Source: Phoenicibacter sp963588595 (GTDB lineage: Bacteria > Actinomycetota > Coriobacteriia > Coriobacteriales > Eggerthellaceae). From it: a stretch of 23,480 bases of DNA. Shown here one piece after another: positions 15,517 to 23,480 of this stretch. Positions within the stretch are counted from its first letter, which is position 1, and every line of letters begins with the position of its first letter. The stretch is taken from contig CAVAIA010000077.1 in assembly GCA_963588595.1 (NCBI GenBank), positions 1-23,480 of the forward strand, in the 5' to 3' direction. The notes under the pieces were generated by a model, which did not search any database, had not been told where the DNA came from, and saw only the letters and a program-made list of their open reading frames with translations. The translations under genes and the position numbers were made by a program.

Positions 15517-16809
15517 TTGAAAGTCTTAGTCGTTGGTGGTGGGGGTCGCGAACATGCTATTGTGCGCGCTTTAAAGAAAAGTAAAGACGTTCATGAAATT
15601 TGGTGTGCCCCAGGAAATGGTGGCATTTCGTATGATTGCAACATAAAAGACATTTCGTCTACCGACGTCGAAGGAATTGTTAATTTTGCCAAAGAAAATA
15701 AATTTGATTTTTGCATTGTTGCACAAGATGATCCTCTAGCCCTTGGAATGGTTGATGAACTTGAAAAAGTTGGAATTAGATCGTTCGGCCCGAACAAAAC
15801 AGCCGCGAGAATAGAGTCAAGCAAAGTTTTTTCAAAAAACCTTATGAAAAAATATGGAATCCCAACAGCTTCGTTTGAAGTCTTTGATGATGAAAAACAA
15901 GCAAAATTATTCATAGATAAAAATGAAAACTATCCAATAGTTATAAAGGCTGACGGTCTTGCTTTGGGCAAGGGAGTTTTAATTTGCAAATCGAAAGATG
16001 AGGCGCTTTGTGCAATAGACAGCCTTATGATTGATAAAAAATTTGGTGATTCGGGGAATAAAATTGTCGTAGAAGAGTTTTTAGAAGGCCCCGAAGTCTC
16101 AATCCTTACATTTTGCGATGGTAAAACTTGCAAGGAAATGGTGTCTTCTATGGATCACAAACGCGCTTATGACGGCGATGAAGGACCAAACACTGGAGGG
16201 ATGGGAGTGATTGCTCCTAATCCTTTCTACACTAAAGAAATTGCAAAGAAATGCAGATCAGAGATATTCGAGCCAACATTAAAAGCGATGATAAATGAGG
16301 GATGTCCATTTAAAGGGTGTCTATATTTTGGGTTGATGATAACAAAGGACGGGCCTCGTGTAATTGAATATAATGCCCGCTTTGGAGATCCCGAAGCTCA
16401 AGCTGTTTTGCCACTTCTTAAAGGTGACTTTTTTAAGATTTGCGTTGCTTGCAACGAAGGAAACCTAGACGCGATTGACTTTGAATTTGAAGATAAATCA
16501 AGCGCTGTGGTTATTATGGCAAGTAATGGTTATCCAAAAAGTTATAAGAAAGGAATTAAGATAGAAGGCCTAGTTAACGGTCAACTTGAGAATTGCGATC
16601 TTAAAGGTGTGCATATAGCTCATTCAGGAGATAAAATTGAAAATGAAGTTTTAAAAACTAGCGGAGGCAGAGTTTTGGGTGTTGTTTCAATTGATGATTC
16701 GCTTAAAAAGGCTTTAAATAACGCTTATTTTGCAGTTGAAAAAATAAATTTTGACGGAGCTTTTTTTAGGCATGATATAGGTAAAAGAGCACTAGACACG
16801 ATTGGATAA
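15517..16809 (+). CDS. purD: Phosphoribosylamine-glycine ligase, GAR synthetase (PurD)
   Basis: PurD joins glycine to phosphoribosylamine with ATP, step 2. The 430 residues begin with KVLVVGGGGREHAI (nucleotide-fold glycine loop) and carry ATP-grasp features: VIKADGLALGKGV, the GGMGVIAPNPF loop and EYNARFGDPEAQ with the metal-binding acidic residues. The start is TTG 15517, with GAGAGGA (15501-15507) 9 bases before it; no ATG gives a better N-terminus. A 37-bp gap separates it from the transformylase gene, with nothing notable in it. Confidence 0.96.
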   Translation: MKVLVVGGGGREHAIVRALKKSKDVHEIWCAPGNGGISYDCNIKDISSTDVEGIVNFAKENKFDFCIVAQDDPLALGMVDELEKVGIRSFGPNKTAARIESSKVFSKNLMKKYGIPTASFEVFDDEKQAKLFIDKNENYPIVIKADGLALGKGVLICKSKDEALCAIDSLMIDKKFGDSGNKIVVEEFLEGPEVSILTFCDGKTCKEMVSSMDHKRAYDGDEGPNTGGMGVIAPNPFYTKEIAKKCRSEIFEPTLKAMINEGCPFKGCLYFGLMITKDGPRVIEYNARFGDPEAQAVLPLLKGDFFKICVACNEGNLDAIDFEFEDKSSAVVIMASNGYPKSYKKGIKIEGLVNGQLENCDLKGVHIAHSGDKIENEVLKTSGGRVLGVVSIDDSLKKALNNAYFAVEKINFDGAFFRHDIGKRALDTIG

Positions 16810-16821
16810 GTTAGATAAAAA

Positions 16822-19800
16822 ATGATTAAAAGAATCCTTGTTAAAAAGAATGCAAAATTTTCGCCAATTGTGAAAGAAGTAGAAAATGAATTTAAAGAAT
16901 TTTTGCAAATCAAAAACTTAGATAAAGTTGAGATTATTAATCAATATTTAGTCGATGGTCTCGATGATGAAGAATTAAAAGAAGCTGTTGACGTTATATT
17001 TAGCGAACCGCCGCTGGATGTCGTGTTAGATGAAATCCCTGATTGCGACACATTAATCGCAACCGAGTTGTTGCCTGGTCAATTTGACATGAGAGCATCA
17101 TCTGCTGTCGAGTGCATCTCTTTGCTCTTTCCTGGAAAAAAGGCGAAGGTGAGATGTTCAACGCTCTATTTAATTTATGGGAAACTCACAAATGAAGAAA
17201 TTGATAAATGCAAAAGACATTTAATTAATCCAGTTGAGATGAGAGAAGCATCCACCCTTATTCCTAAAACTCTTAACCTTGAAATTGGCGAAGTCGAGCA
17301 CGAAATTAAGCTAGATAATTTCAACGAATTAACAAAAGATCAACTCATCACTTTAATTGAAGAACTCTCTCTTTCTATGGACATAGATGATGTTTTGCTG
17401 TGTCAAAAATACTTTAAAAAACAAAATAGACAGCCAACGCTAACTGAAATTAAGGTTATAGACACTTATTGGTCGGATCATTGCCGCCACACAACCTTTA
17501 ACACTAACTTAAAAGATATAAAAATAGATGATGAAAACATATATGGAGCGTATGAAAGATATAAAGATTTAAGAAAAGAACTTGACCGAGAAAACACTCC
17601 AATAACACTAATGGATTTAGGCACTATTGCTGCTCGCGCTTTAAAGAGCAGAGGAATCCTAAACAATGTAGACGAAAGCGATGAAATCAATGCTTGCACA
17701 GTAAACGTAAAAGTTGATGTTGACGGAGAGTTGCAAGATTGGCTCTATCTTTTTAAAAATGAGACGCACAATCATCCAACAGAAATAGAACCTTTTGGAG
17801 GCGCTGCAACATGCGTTGGCGGTGCTATTAGAGACCCTTTGAGTGGAAGATCTTATGTATATCAAGCGATGCGGATTAGTGGGGCTGGAAACCCGCTCCA
17901 AAAGGTCGAAGACACAATAAAAGGAAAATTACCACAAAGAAAAATTTGCAAAAGTGCTGCTAAAGGTTTTTCTTCATATGGCAACCAAATTGGACTTGCA
18001 ACAGGACTAGTCGATGAAATTTATCATCCCGGCTACACAGCTAAAAGAATGGAGATTGGAGCTGCTGTTGGCGCAGTAAAAAAAGACTCAGTTGTTAGAT
18101 CCACCCCTAAATCGACAGATGTTGTCATTTTGCTTGGAGGAAGAACAGGAAGAGATGGGATTGGTGGCGCAACAGGGTCTTCTAAGTCTCATAAGGTAGA
18201 CTCCATTCTCAAATGCGGAAGCGAAGTGCAAAAAGGAAATGCTCCAACTGAACGAAAAATCCAACGACTATTCAAAAACCCTGAAGTGACAAAAATGATC
18301 GTTAGGTGCAACGACTTTGGGGCTGGAGGAGTGAGCATTGCAATTGGCGAGCTAGCTGATGGCTTAGAAATTCAACTCGACAAAGTTCCATTGAAATATA
18401 AGGGACTTAACCCCACAGAAATTGCAATAAGTGAATCACAAGAAAGAATGGCTTGCGTTGTTAGCAATAAAGATGCTGAAAAGTTCATAGAATATGCAAA
18501 TGTAGAAAACCTTGAAGCTACTATTGTTGCCTCAATCACAGATGACAGAAAATTTGTTCTTAAATTTAAAGATGATATAGTTTGCGAACTCGATAGAGAT
18601 TTTCTTGATGAGAATGGCGCCAAGAAGACAAATAACGTTTATGTGCCTAAAATAGACAATTTAAATCAAATTACGAATAATGCATCATTTAAAGAAAAGT
18701 TTATGGCCATGGTTAGCGATCTAAATGTTTGCTCAAAACAAGGTCTCTCATCAATGTTCGACTCAACAATTGGAGCTTCAAATGTTATTTTTCCATATGG
18801 AGGAAAATTTCAAAAAACACCATCAATATCGATGGTCTCGAAGCTCCCAACAGGTGAGAAGTCGAGTACTGTTTCTGGGATGTCTTGGGGATTTAACCCA
18901 AATTTGAGCGAAATAAACCCCTACAAAGGCGGATATTTCGCTGTAATTGACTCTATAACAAAGCTAGTTTGCACAGGATTTTCACGCCATGATGCTTATC
19001 TGTCGTTCCAAGAATATTTCAAAAAATTAGGTAACGATCCAAAAAATTGGGGACTTGTTTTTTCAACTTTATTAGGAGCTCTCGACGCTCAAATGGATAT
19101 CGAAGTTGCTGCAATTGGGGGAAAAGATTCGATGAGCGGGACTTTCGATGACTTATCTGTCCCTCCAACATTGGTAAGCTTTGCAACTGCGCTTAGTGAA
19201 GCTAATGTAATAATATCTCCTGAATTTAAAGAGACAAACAGCTCAATTTTATTAATTACCCCTCAAAGTAAAGGAGATAAGCTTGACGCAAATTCTGTTC
19301 GTGCTTGTCTTGATACTTTAAACGAATTGATAGTGTCGGGGAAAATATTGTCTGCATCAACGCCTTCCTATCGTGGGTGTGTTGAGTCAATTTTTAAGAT
19401 GTGCCTTGGAAATAAAATTGGATTTAGTTTAGATCCGTCTTTTGACGGGCTTGACTTATTTAAAACGAGTTATGGTTCTTTTATTTTGGAGGTAAAAGAG
19501 CAAGATGCTCAAGAGACAATAAATAAGTTTAATGATGCTAAATTCGCTAATGTTATAGGAAAAACTTCAAATGAATTTATATTTTCAACAGGCGATGAAG
19601 CTATTGACCTTGATGAAGCACAAAAAATTTGGGAGAGTGTGCTTAATGACGTTTACCCTCAAACCACATATCTCGACGAAAGTGAAGAAAGAACCGAGCC
19701 TATTTCAAAGTCAATCGAGGCGAAAACCTATAGCGGTCCTAATCTTCTAGGCAAAAAGCCAAAAGTTATTATCCCAATTTTCCCTGGAACGAATTGCGAA

Positions 19801-20553
19801 TTTGACACAACAATTGCATTTCAAGAGTCGGGAGCAGAAGTTGAAACTTACGTAATTAAAGACTTAACCCCATCAAATATAACGAATAGCATAGATGACT
19901 TGTCAAAATTGATAGACAACTCTCAAATATTAATGATTCCAGGAGGATTTTCAGGAGCTGATGAGCCTGATGGATCCGCAAAATTGATTTCTTCTTTCTT
20001 TAGGTCAAATAAAATTTCAGAATCTGTCTCAAAATTATTAGAGGAGAAAGATGGCTTAATTTTAGGCATTTGCAATGGATTTCAAGCTCTATTAAAACTG
20101 GGACTTTTGCCCTATGGAAAAATTACAACTCCAAAGAAAGACGACCCTGTTCTTTGCGACAATTTAATTGGACATCATCAATCAAATATAGTGAACACAA
20201 TCGTCACCTCAACACTTTCTCCATGGATGTCAAAATTATCAATAGGTGAAATTTATAAAGTTCCAGTGAGCCACGGACAGGGAAGATTTATGTGCGACGA
20301 TGAGATGTTGCAAAAATTGATAGACAATGGTCAAGTGTGCGCGCAATATGTCGACGACCATGGATCTGTTTTGCAAAAAACTTCCATAAACCCAAATGGA
20401 TCGATTGCAAACATTGAAGCAATTTGCTCGGTTGATGGAAGAATTTTAGGTAAGATGGGGCATAGCGAACGAAGAGGAGAGGCTCTTTATAAAAATGTTT
20501 GCGGAAACACACAACAAAAACTTTTTGAAGGCGGAGTCTCCTACTTTTTATAA
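16822..20553 (+). CDS. purL: Phosphoribosylformylglycinamidine synthase, single-chain (PurL)
   Basis: PurL converts FGAR to FGAM with ATP and glutamine, step 4. The 1243-residue chain fuses a PurS-like N-terminus, two ATP-binding synthase halves and a C-terminal class I glutaminase, so no separate purS or purQ is needed. Synthase marks are SDHCRHTTF (about 219-227), ETHNHPTEIEPFGGAATC and GGKDSMSGTF. The glutaminase has C1084 in LGICNGFQALLKLG and H1214/E1216 in GHSERRG. The sequence looks like the clostridial single-chain type rather than the three-part Bacillus form. It starts 12 bp after purD with only a weak ribosome-binding site (GGATAAG region). Confidence 0.96.
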   Translation: MIKRILVKKNAKFSPIVKEVENEFKEFLQIKNLDKVEIINQYLVDGLDDEELKEAVDVIFSEPPLDVVLDEIPDCDTLIATELLPGQFDMRASSAVECISLLFPGKKAKVRCSTLYLIYGKLTNEEIDKCKRHLINPVEMREASTLIPKTLNLEIGEVEHEIKLDNFNELTKDQLITLIEELSLSMDIDDVLLCQKYFKKQNRQPTLTEIKVIDTYWSDHCRHTTFNTNLKDIKIDDENIYGAYERYKDLRKELDRENTPITLMDLGTIAARALKSRGILNNVDESDEINACTVNVKVDVDGELQDWLYLFKNETHNHPTEIEPFGGAATCVGGAIRDPLSGRSYVYQAMRISGAGNPLQKVEDTIKGKLPQRKICKSAAKGFSSYGNQIGLATGLVDEIYHPGYTAKRMEIGAAVGAVKKDSVVRSTPKSTDVVILLGGRTGRDGIGGATGSSKSHKVDSILKCGSEVQKGNAPTERKIQRLFKNPEVTKMIVRCNDFGAGGVSIAIGELADGLEIQLDKVPLKYKGLNPTEIAISESQERMACVVSNKDAEKFIEYANVENLEATIVASITDDRKFVLKFKDDIVCELDRDFLDENGAKKTNNVYVPKIDNLNQITNNASFKEKFMAMVSDLNVCSKQGLSSMFDSTIGASNVIFPYGGKFQKTPSISMVSKLPTGEKSSTVSGMSWGFNPNLSEINPYKGGYFAVIDSITKLVCTGFSRHDAYLSFQEYFKKLGNDPKNWGLVFSTLLGALDAQMDIEVAAIGGKDSMSGTFDDLSVPPTLVSFATALSEANVIISPEFKETNSSILLITPQSKGDKLDANSVRACLDTLNELIVSGKILSASTPSYRGCVESIFKMCLGNKIGFSLDPSFDGLDLFKTSYGSFILEVKEQDAQETINKFNDAKFANVIGKTSNEFIFSTGDEAIDLDEAQKIWESVLNDVYPQTTYLDESEERTEPISKSIEAKTYSGPNLLGKKPKVIIPIFPGTNCEFDTTIAFQESGAEVETYVIKDLTPSNITNSIDDLSKLIDNSQILMIPGGFSGADEPDGSAKLISSFFRSNKISESVSKLLEEKDGLILGICNGFQALLKLGLLPYGKITTPKKDDPVLCDNLIGHHQSNIVNTIVTSTLSPWMSKLSIGEIYKVPVSHGQGRFMCDDEMLQKLIDNGQVCAQYVDDHGSVLQKTSINPNGSIANIEAICSVDGRILGKMGHSERRGEALYKNVCGNTQQKLFEGGVSYFL

Positions 20554-20605
20554 GTAAAAGACTAAAATTTATTTAGTTGGATAGAGATTTTTAAAAGAGG
20601 GATAA

Positions 20606-22042
20606 ATGAGAGAACATAACAAATATATTTCACCTTTTTCAACGCGATATGCTTCTAAAGAAATGCAAAACATTTTTAGCGAAGAAAAAAAATTTCGCAC
20701 TTGGAGAAAACTTTGGATAGCACTAGCAAAGGCAGAAAAAGATGCAGGTCTTGACATAACAGACGAACAAATAGAAGAACTTGAAAAGTTCAAAGACGAT
20801 ATAAATTATGAGGATGCAGAGGCTAAAGAGCGCGAGGTTCGCCATGATGTTATGAGCCACGTTTATGCTTATGGACTTCAATGCAAAAAAGCCAAAGGGA
20901 TAATACATCTTGGAGCAACAAGTTGTTATGTTGGCGATAACACAGACATTTTAATAATGAAAGAAGCGCTTTTGTTATTAAGAAGAAAGCTTATATGCGT
21001 TATTTTCCATCTGTCAAAATTCGCTAAAGATTACAAAGACCTTCCATGTTTAGCATATACACACCTTCAACCAGCGCAACTAACGACCGTTGGAAAACGT
21101 GCAACGCTTTGGATATATGATTTTTACCTAGACCTAATTCAACTAGATAGAACAATTAAGGACTTAGCTTTGCTTGGAGTTAAAGGAACAACTGGAACTC
21201 AAGCAAGCTTCTTTGAATTATTCGATGGAGACGAAGAGAAAATTAAGCAAGTTGAAAGGGATGTTGCAAAGCAAGTTGGATTTGATCATGTTGTTCCTGT
21301 TAGTGGGCAAACCTACTCAAGGAAATTCGATTATTTAGTTTTAAGCGTTCTTTCAGGAATTGCACAAAGTGCTAGCAAAATGTCTTTAGATTTAAGGCTT
21401 TTGTCAAGTTTTAAAGAGATTGAAGAACCTTTCGAAGCAAAACAAATTGGGTCTTCTGCTATGCCCTATAAGCGAAATCCAATGAGATCTGAGCGAGTTT
21501 GTTCATTGTCTAGATATGTTATCTCAAATGTTATTAACCCTGCATTTACTGAAGCATCGCAAATGTTTGAGAGAACTTTAGACGACTCAGCGAATAAGAG
21601 AATTTGCGTCTCGGAATCTCATTTGGCAGTCGATGGAATTTTAAACATTTTGATCAACGTGACAAATGGGCTAGTTGTGCACGAAAATGTTATAACTTCA
21701 CGCGTTATGGCAGAGCTACCTTTTATGGCAAGCGAAAACATTTTAATGAAAGCTGTTAAAAAAGGCGGTGACCGGCAAGTCCTTCATGAGTTAATTCGTC
21801 AACATGCTCAAGAGGCTGCTAAAATGGTAAAAGATAAGGGCATGCCAAATGATCTTATTGAGCGCATTAAATCTGATAAGCGTTTTGGTCTAACGAACGA
21901 AGAAATTGATATGTGTGTCAATCCAAAAGACTTCATAGGACGTTGCCCAAGTCAAGTTGATGAGTTCTTAAAAGAGATAATAGATCCAATTCTTAAAGAT
22001 AATAAAGATTGTGAAAACATAGAAAGTGAACTAAAGGTTTAG
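20606..22042 (+). CDS. purB: Adenylosuccinate lyase (PurB)
   Basis: PurB splits SAICAR to AICAR and fumarate (step 8) and later adenylosuccinate to AMP. The 478 residues include RHDVMSHVYAYG, HLGATSCYVGDNTD and the fumarase/lyase signature GSSAMPYKRNP at about 282-292. The N-terminus (SPFSTRYAS.EM, FRTWRKLWIALA) recalls the animal-type enzyme more than the Bacillus form. AGAGGG (20596-20601) lies 4 bases before ATG 20606. The 52 bp after purL contain a weak AT hairpin (20561-20577) without a T-run, so read-through from purL is expected. Confidence 0.95.
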   Translation: MREHNKYISPFSTRYASKEMQNIFSEEKKFRTWRKLWIALAKAEKDAGLDITDEQIEELEKFKDDINYEDAEAKEREVRHDVMSHVYAYGLQCKKAKGIIHLGATSCYVGDNTDILIMKEALLLLRRKLICVIFHLSKFAKDYKDLPCLAYTHLQPAQLTTVGKRATLWIYDFYLDLIQLDRTIKDLALLGVKGTTGTQASFFELFDGDEEKIKQVERDVAKQVGFDHVVPVSGQTYSRKFDYLVLSVLSGIAQSASKMSLDLRLLSSFKEIEEPFEAKQIGSSAMPYKRNPMRSERVCSLSRYVISNVINPAFTEASQMFERTLDDSANKRICVSESHLAVDGILNILINVTNGLVVHENVITSRVMAELPFMASENILMKAVKKGGDRQVLHELIRQHAQEAAKMVKDKGMPNDLIERIKSDKRFGLTNEEIDMCVNPKDFIGRCPSQVDEFLKEIIDPILKDNKDCENIESELKV

Positions 22043-22056
22043 AAAACTTTAAAAAA

Positions 22057-23448
22057 TTGCCTAATGAAACTATGACATACGACGAGATTGTTGAAGAAAT
22101 TTCTGTTGAAGTTTCTCAAAAACATTATATGTCTGCAAGAAACCTCCTTTTGACTCAAAATGAGGCTGACATGGCAGACATTCTTGAAGATGTTGGAGAC
22201 AATCTTGGAATAGAAAAAACTGTTGCGCTTTTTAGAATGCTCCCGAAAGATGTTTCAGTTGAAGTCTTTTCCTACCTTGACTCGGATGAGCAAACAGCAA
22301 TCGTACAAACAATCAGCGATAAAGAAATCTCCTACATTCTTGATGAAATGGGATTTGACGACAAAATCGACGTCCTGGAAGAGTTGCCTGCAAACATAGT
22401 TGACAAGATACTAATGAAAACTCCTCGCGATGAAAGGCGACTCATCAACACTTTTTTGAATTACCCAGACAATTGCGCTGGGACATTGATGACGCCAGAA
22501 TATATTTCGCTACAAAAAAATATGACTGTTGGAGAGGCTTTAGCTCATATAAAACGCGAAGGAATCGACTCTGAGACGATATACACATGCTATGTTAAAG
22601 ATTTTGGAAGAAAATTAATCGGGATTGTCTCTCTAAGAAGCCTTGTTATATCAGATAGCGATGTAAAAGTTAAAGACATTATGAACACTGACGTTGTAAG
22701 CGTTGGTGTTTATGACGATCAAGAGCAAGTCGCCGAAGCATTTAAAAAGTATGGCTTTATTGCAATTCCAGTTGTTGACTCCGAAAATCGCTTGGTTGGC
22801 ATAATCACCGTTGATGACATCTTCGACGTTATAGAAAATGAAGCAACTGAAGACATTGAGAGAATGGCTGGCGTTATGTCTGGAGATAGCACAGGAGATG
22901 AATATCTCGACATTCCAGTCATGAGACACGTTAAAAATCGCCTTCCATGGTTGTTGTTCTTAACAATATCAGCGATGATAACAGGCAGCATAATTTCGCA
23001 ATTCGAAAACGTCTTATCTCAAGTGATAATTTTAGTAAGTTATCTTCCACTTTTGATGGGAAGCGGTGGCAACTCAGGATCTCAAGCTGCAACTTTGGTC
23101 ATTAGAGGCCTAGCCCTAGGTGACATAGAGATTAGGGATTATACAAAAGTTATGTGGAAAGAAGCAAGAATCAGTTTAATTATCGGCGTGGTTTTAGCGA
23201 TTTTTAATTTTTGCAAGGTCGTTTTTATCGACCAACAACCAACAATGATAGGAATAACAGTTTCCTTGGCACAAATAATAATAATTTTCTTTGCGAAGAT
23301 GCTAGGAGGACTTTTGCCTATTGCAGCTAAAAAAATCGGAATAGACCCTGCTTTGATGGCAAGCCCAATGATTTCTTCAATTTCAGATATGTTCTCAGTT
23401 GTCACTTATCTTTTGATGTCTTGCGCATTTTTAGGAATTTCAATTTAG
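22057..23448 (+). CDS. mgtE: Magnesium channel/transporter MgtE
   Basis: MgtE is a homodimeric Mg2+ channel of the cytoplasmic membrane gated by its own cytosolic Mg2+-sensing domains. The protein has the normal layout: an acidic N-domain (about 1-130), two CBS domains (about 130-265, e.g. IAIPVVDSENRLVGIITVDD), a plug-helix region, and five predicted membrane helices from about 295 to the end. The hallmarks LPLLMGSGGNSGSQA and, in the pore-lining last part, DPALMASPMISSISDM are present. Start choice is uncertain: TTG 22057 (463 residues) or ATG 22072 (458 residues); neither has a good ribosome-binding site. The 14-29 bp gap after purB suggests co-transcription with the purine genes. No M-box-like leader is seen. 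Confidence 0.93.
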   Translation: MPNETMTYDEIVEEISVEVSQKHYMSARNLLLTQNEADMADILEDVGDNLGIEKTVALFRMLPKDVSVEVFSYLDSDEQTAIVQTISDKEISYILDEMGFDDKIDVLEELPANIVDKILMKTPRDERRLINTFLNYPDNCAGTLMTPEYISLQKNMTVGEALAHIKREGIDSETIYTCYVKDFGRKLIGIVSLRSLVISDSDVKVKDIMNTDVVSVGVYDDQEQVAEAFKKYGFIAIPVVDSENRLVGIITVDDIFDVIENEATEDIERMAGVMSGDSTGDEYLDIPVMRHVKNRLPWLLFLTISAMITGSIISQFENVLSQVIILVSYLPLLMGSGGNSGSQAATLVIRGLALGDIEIRDYTKVMWKEARISLIIGVVLAIFNFCKVVFIDQQPTMIGITVSLAQIIIIFFAKMLGGLLPIAAKKIGIDPALMASPMISSISDMFSVVTYLLMSCAFLGISI

Positions 23449-23452
23449 AGAC

Positions 23453-23480
23453 ATGAGTGCGCAAATTAAAGAACAACAAT
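23453..23480 (+). CDS. Possible start of the next gene (cut by window end)
   Basis: ATG 23453 opens a frame of nine codons (MSAQIKEQQ) up to the window end, 4 bp after the mgtE stop. The tight spacing fits an operon, but there is no clear ribosome-binding site and too little sequence to name a product. Confidence 0.3.

Noticed and set aside
20561..20577. Terminator between purL and purB
   Set aside because: ACTAAA-ATTTA-TTTAGT is a weak 6-bp AT-rich stem without a following T-run, and the genes belong to the same pathway.

Overview
The window reads as a chromosomal segment of a low-GC Gram-positive bacterium, probably a Bacillota/Clostridia-type organism. The evidence is purine-rich Shine-Dalgarno sites (AAGGAG, GGAGG, AAAGGGGG), several TTG starts, TAA/TAG-dominated stops, a single-chain 1243-residue PurL, a PurF with propeptide and Fe-S cysteines, and a PurH split into two proteins. 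I cannot place it more precisely without searches. Tryptophan is encoded by TGG throughout the intact genes, so the standard bacterial code (table 11) applies.

Region 1 (1-7548, all + strand) is a defence/accessory island. It holds the 3' end of a type I restriction-modification methylase (hsdM), a DUF1016/YhcG-type PD-(D/E)XK nuclease gene broken by one in-frame TGA at a usually conserved Trp codon, hsdS, hsdR, a DUF45/YgjP-type zinc metallopeptidase and a BrnT/BrnA toxin-antitoxin pair. In front of hsdS, a 25-bp direct repeat that includes the hsdS start codon brackets about 133 bp carrying a REP-like palindromic element. The two halves of HsdS are visibly homologous to each other. brnTA has its own near-consensus promoter with an overlapping inverted repeat.

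Region 2 (7549-8995) is a convergent junction with a strong two-way hairpin terminator, followed by gdhA (NADP-type glutamate dehydrogenase) on the - strand.

Region 3 (8996-9191) is the divergent gdhA/purE intergenic region. It contains candidate promoters and a structured purE leader in which one segment (CTGCC) could pair either with a 5' stem or with the purE ribosome-binding site.

Region 4 (9192-23448, + strand) is a compact operon: purE-purC-purF-purM-purN-purO-like-AICARFT-purD-purL-purB-mgtE. It encodes every step from PRPP to IMP; purK is not present. The last two steps are done by a PurO-type IMP cyclohydrolase and a stand-alone AICAR transformylase instead of the usual bifunctional PurH. 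MgtE, a Mg2+ channel, ends the run, and the window closes a few codons into a possible next gene.

I see no single unmistakably new system. The best candidates for follow-up are the nuclease gene embedded in the type I RM operon with its Trp-to-stop change, the repeat insertion at the hsdS start, the switch-like purE leader, and the PurO/AICARFT arrangement.
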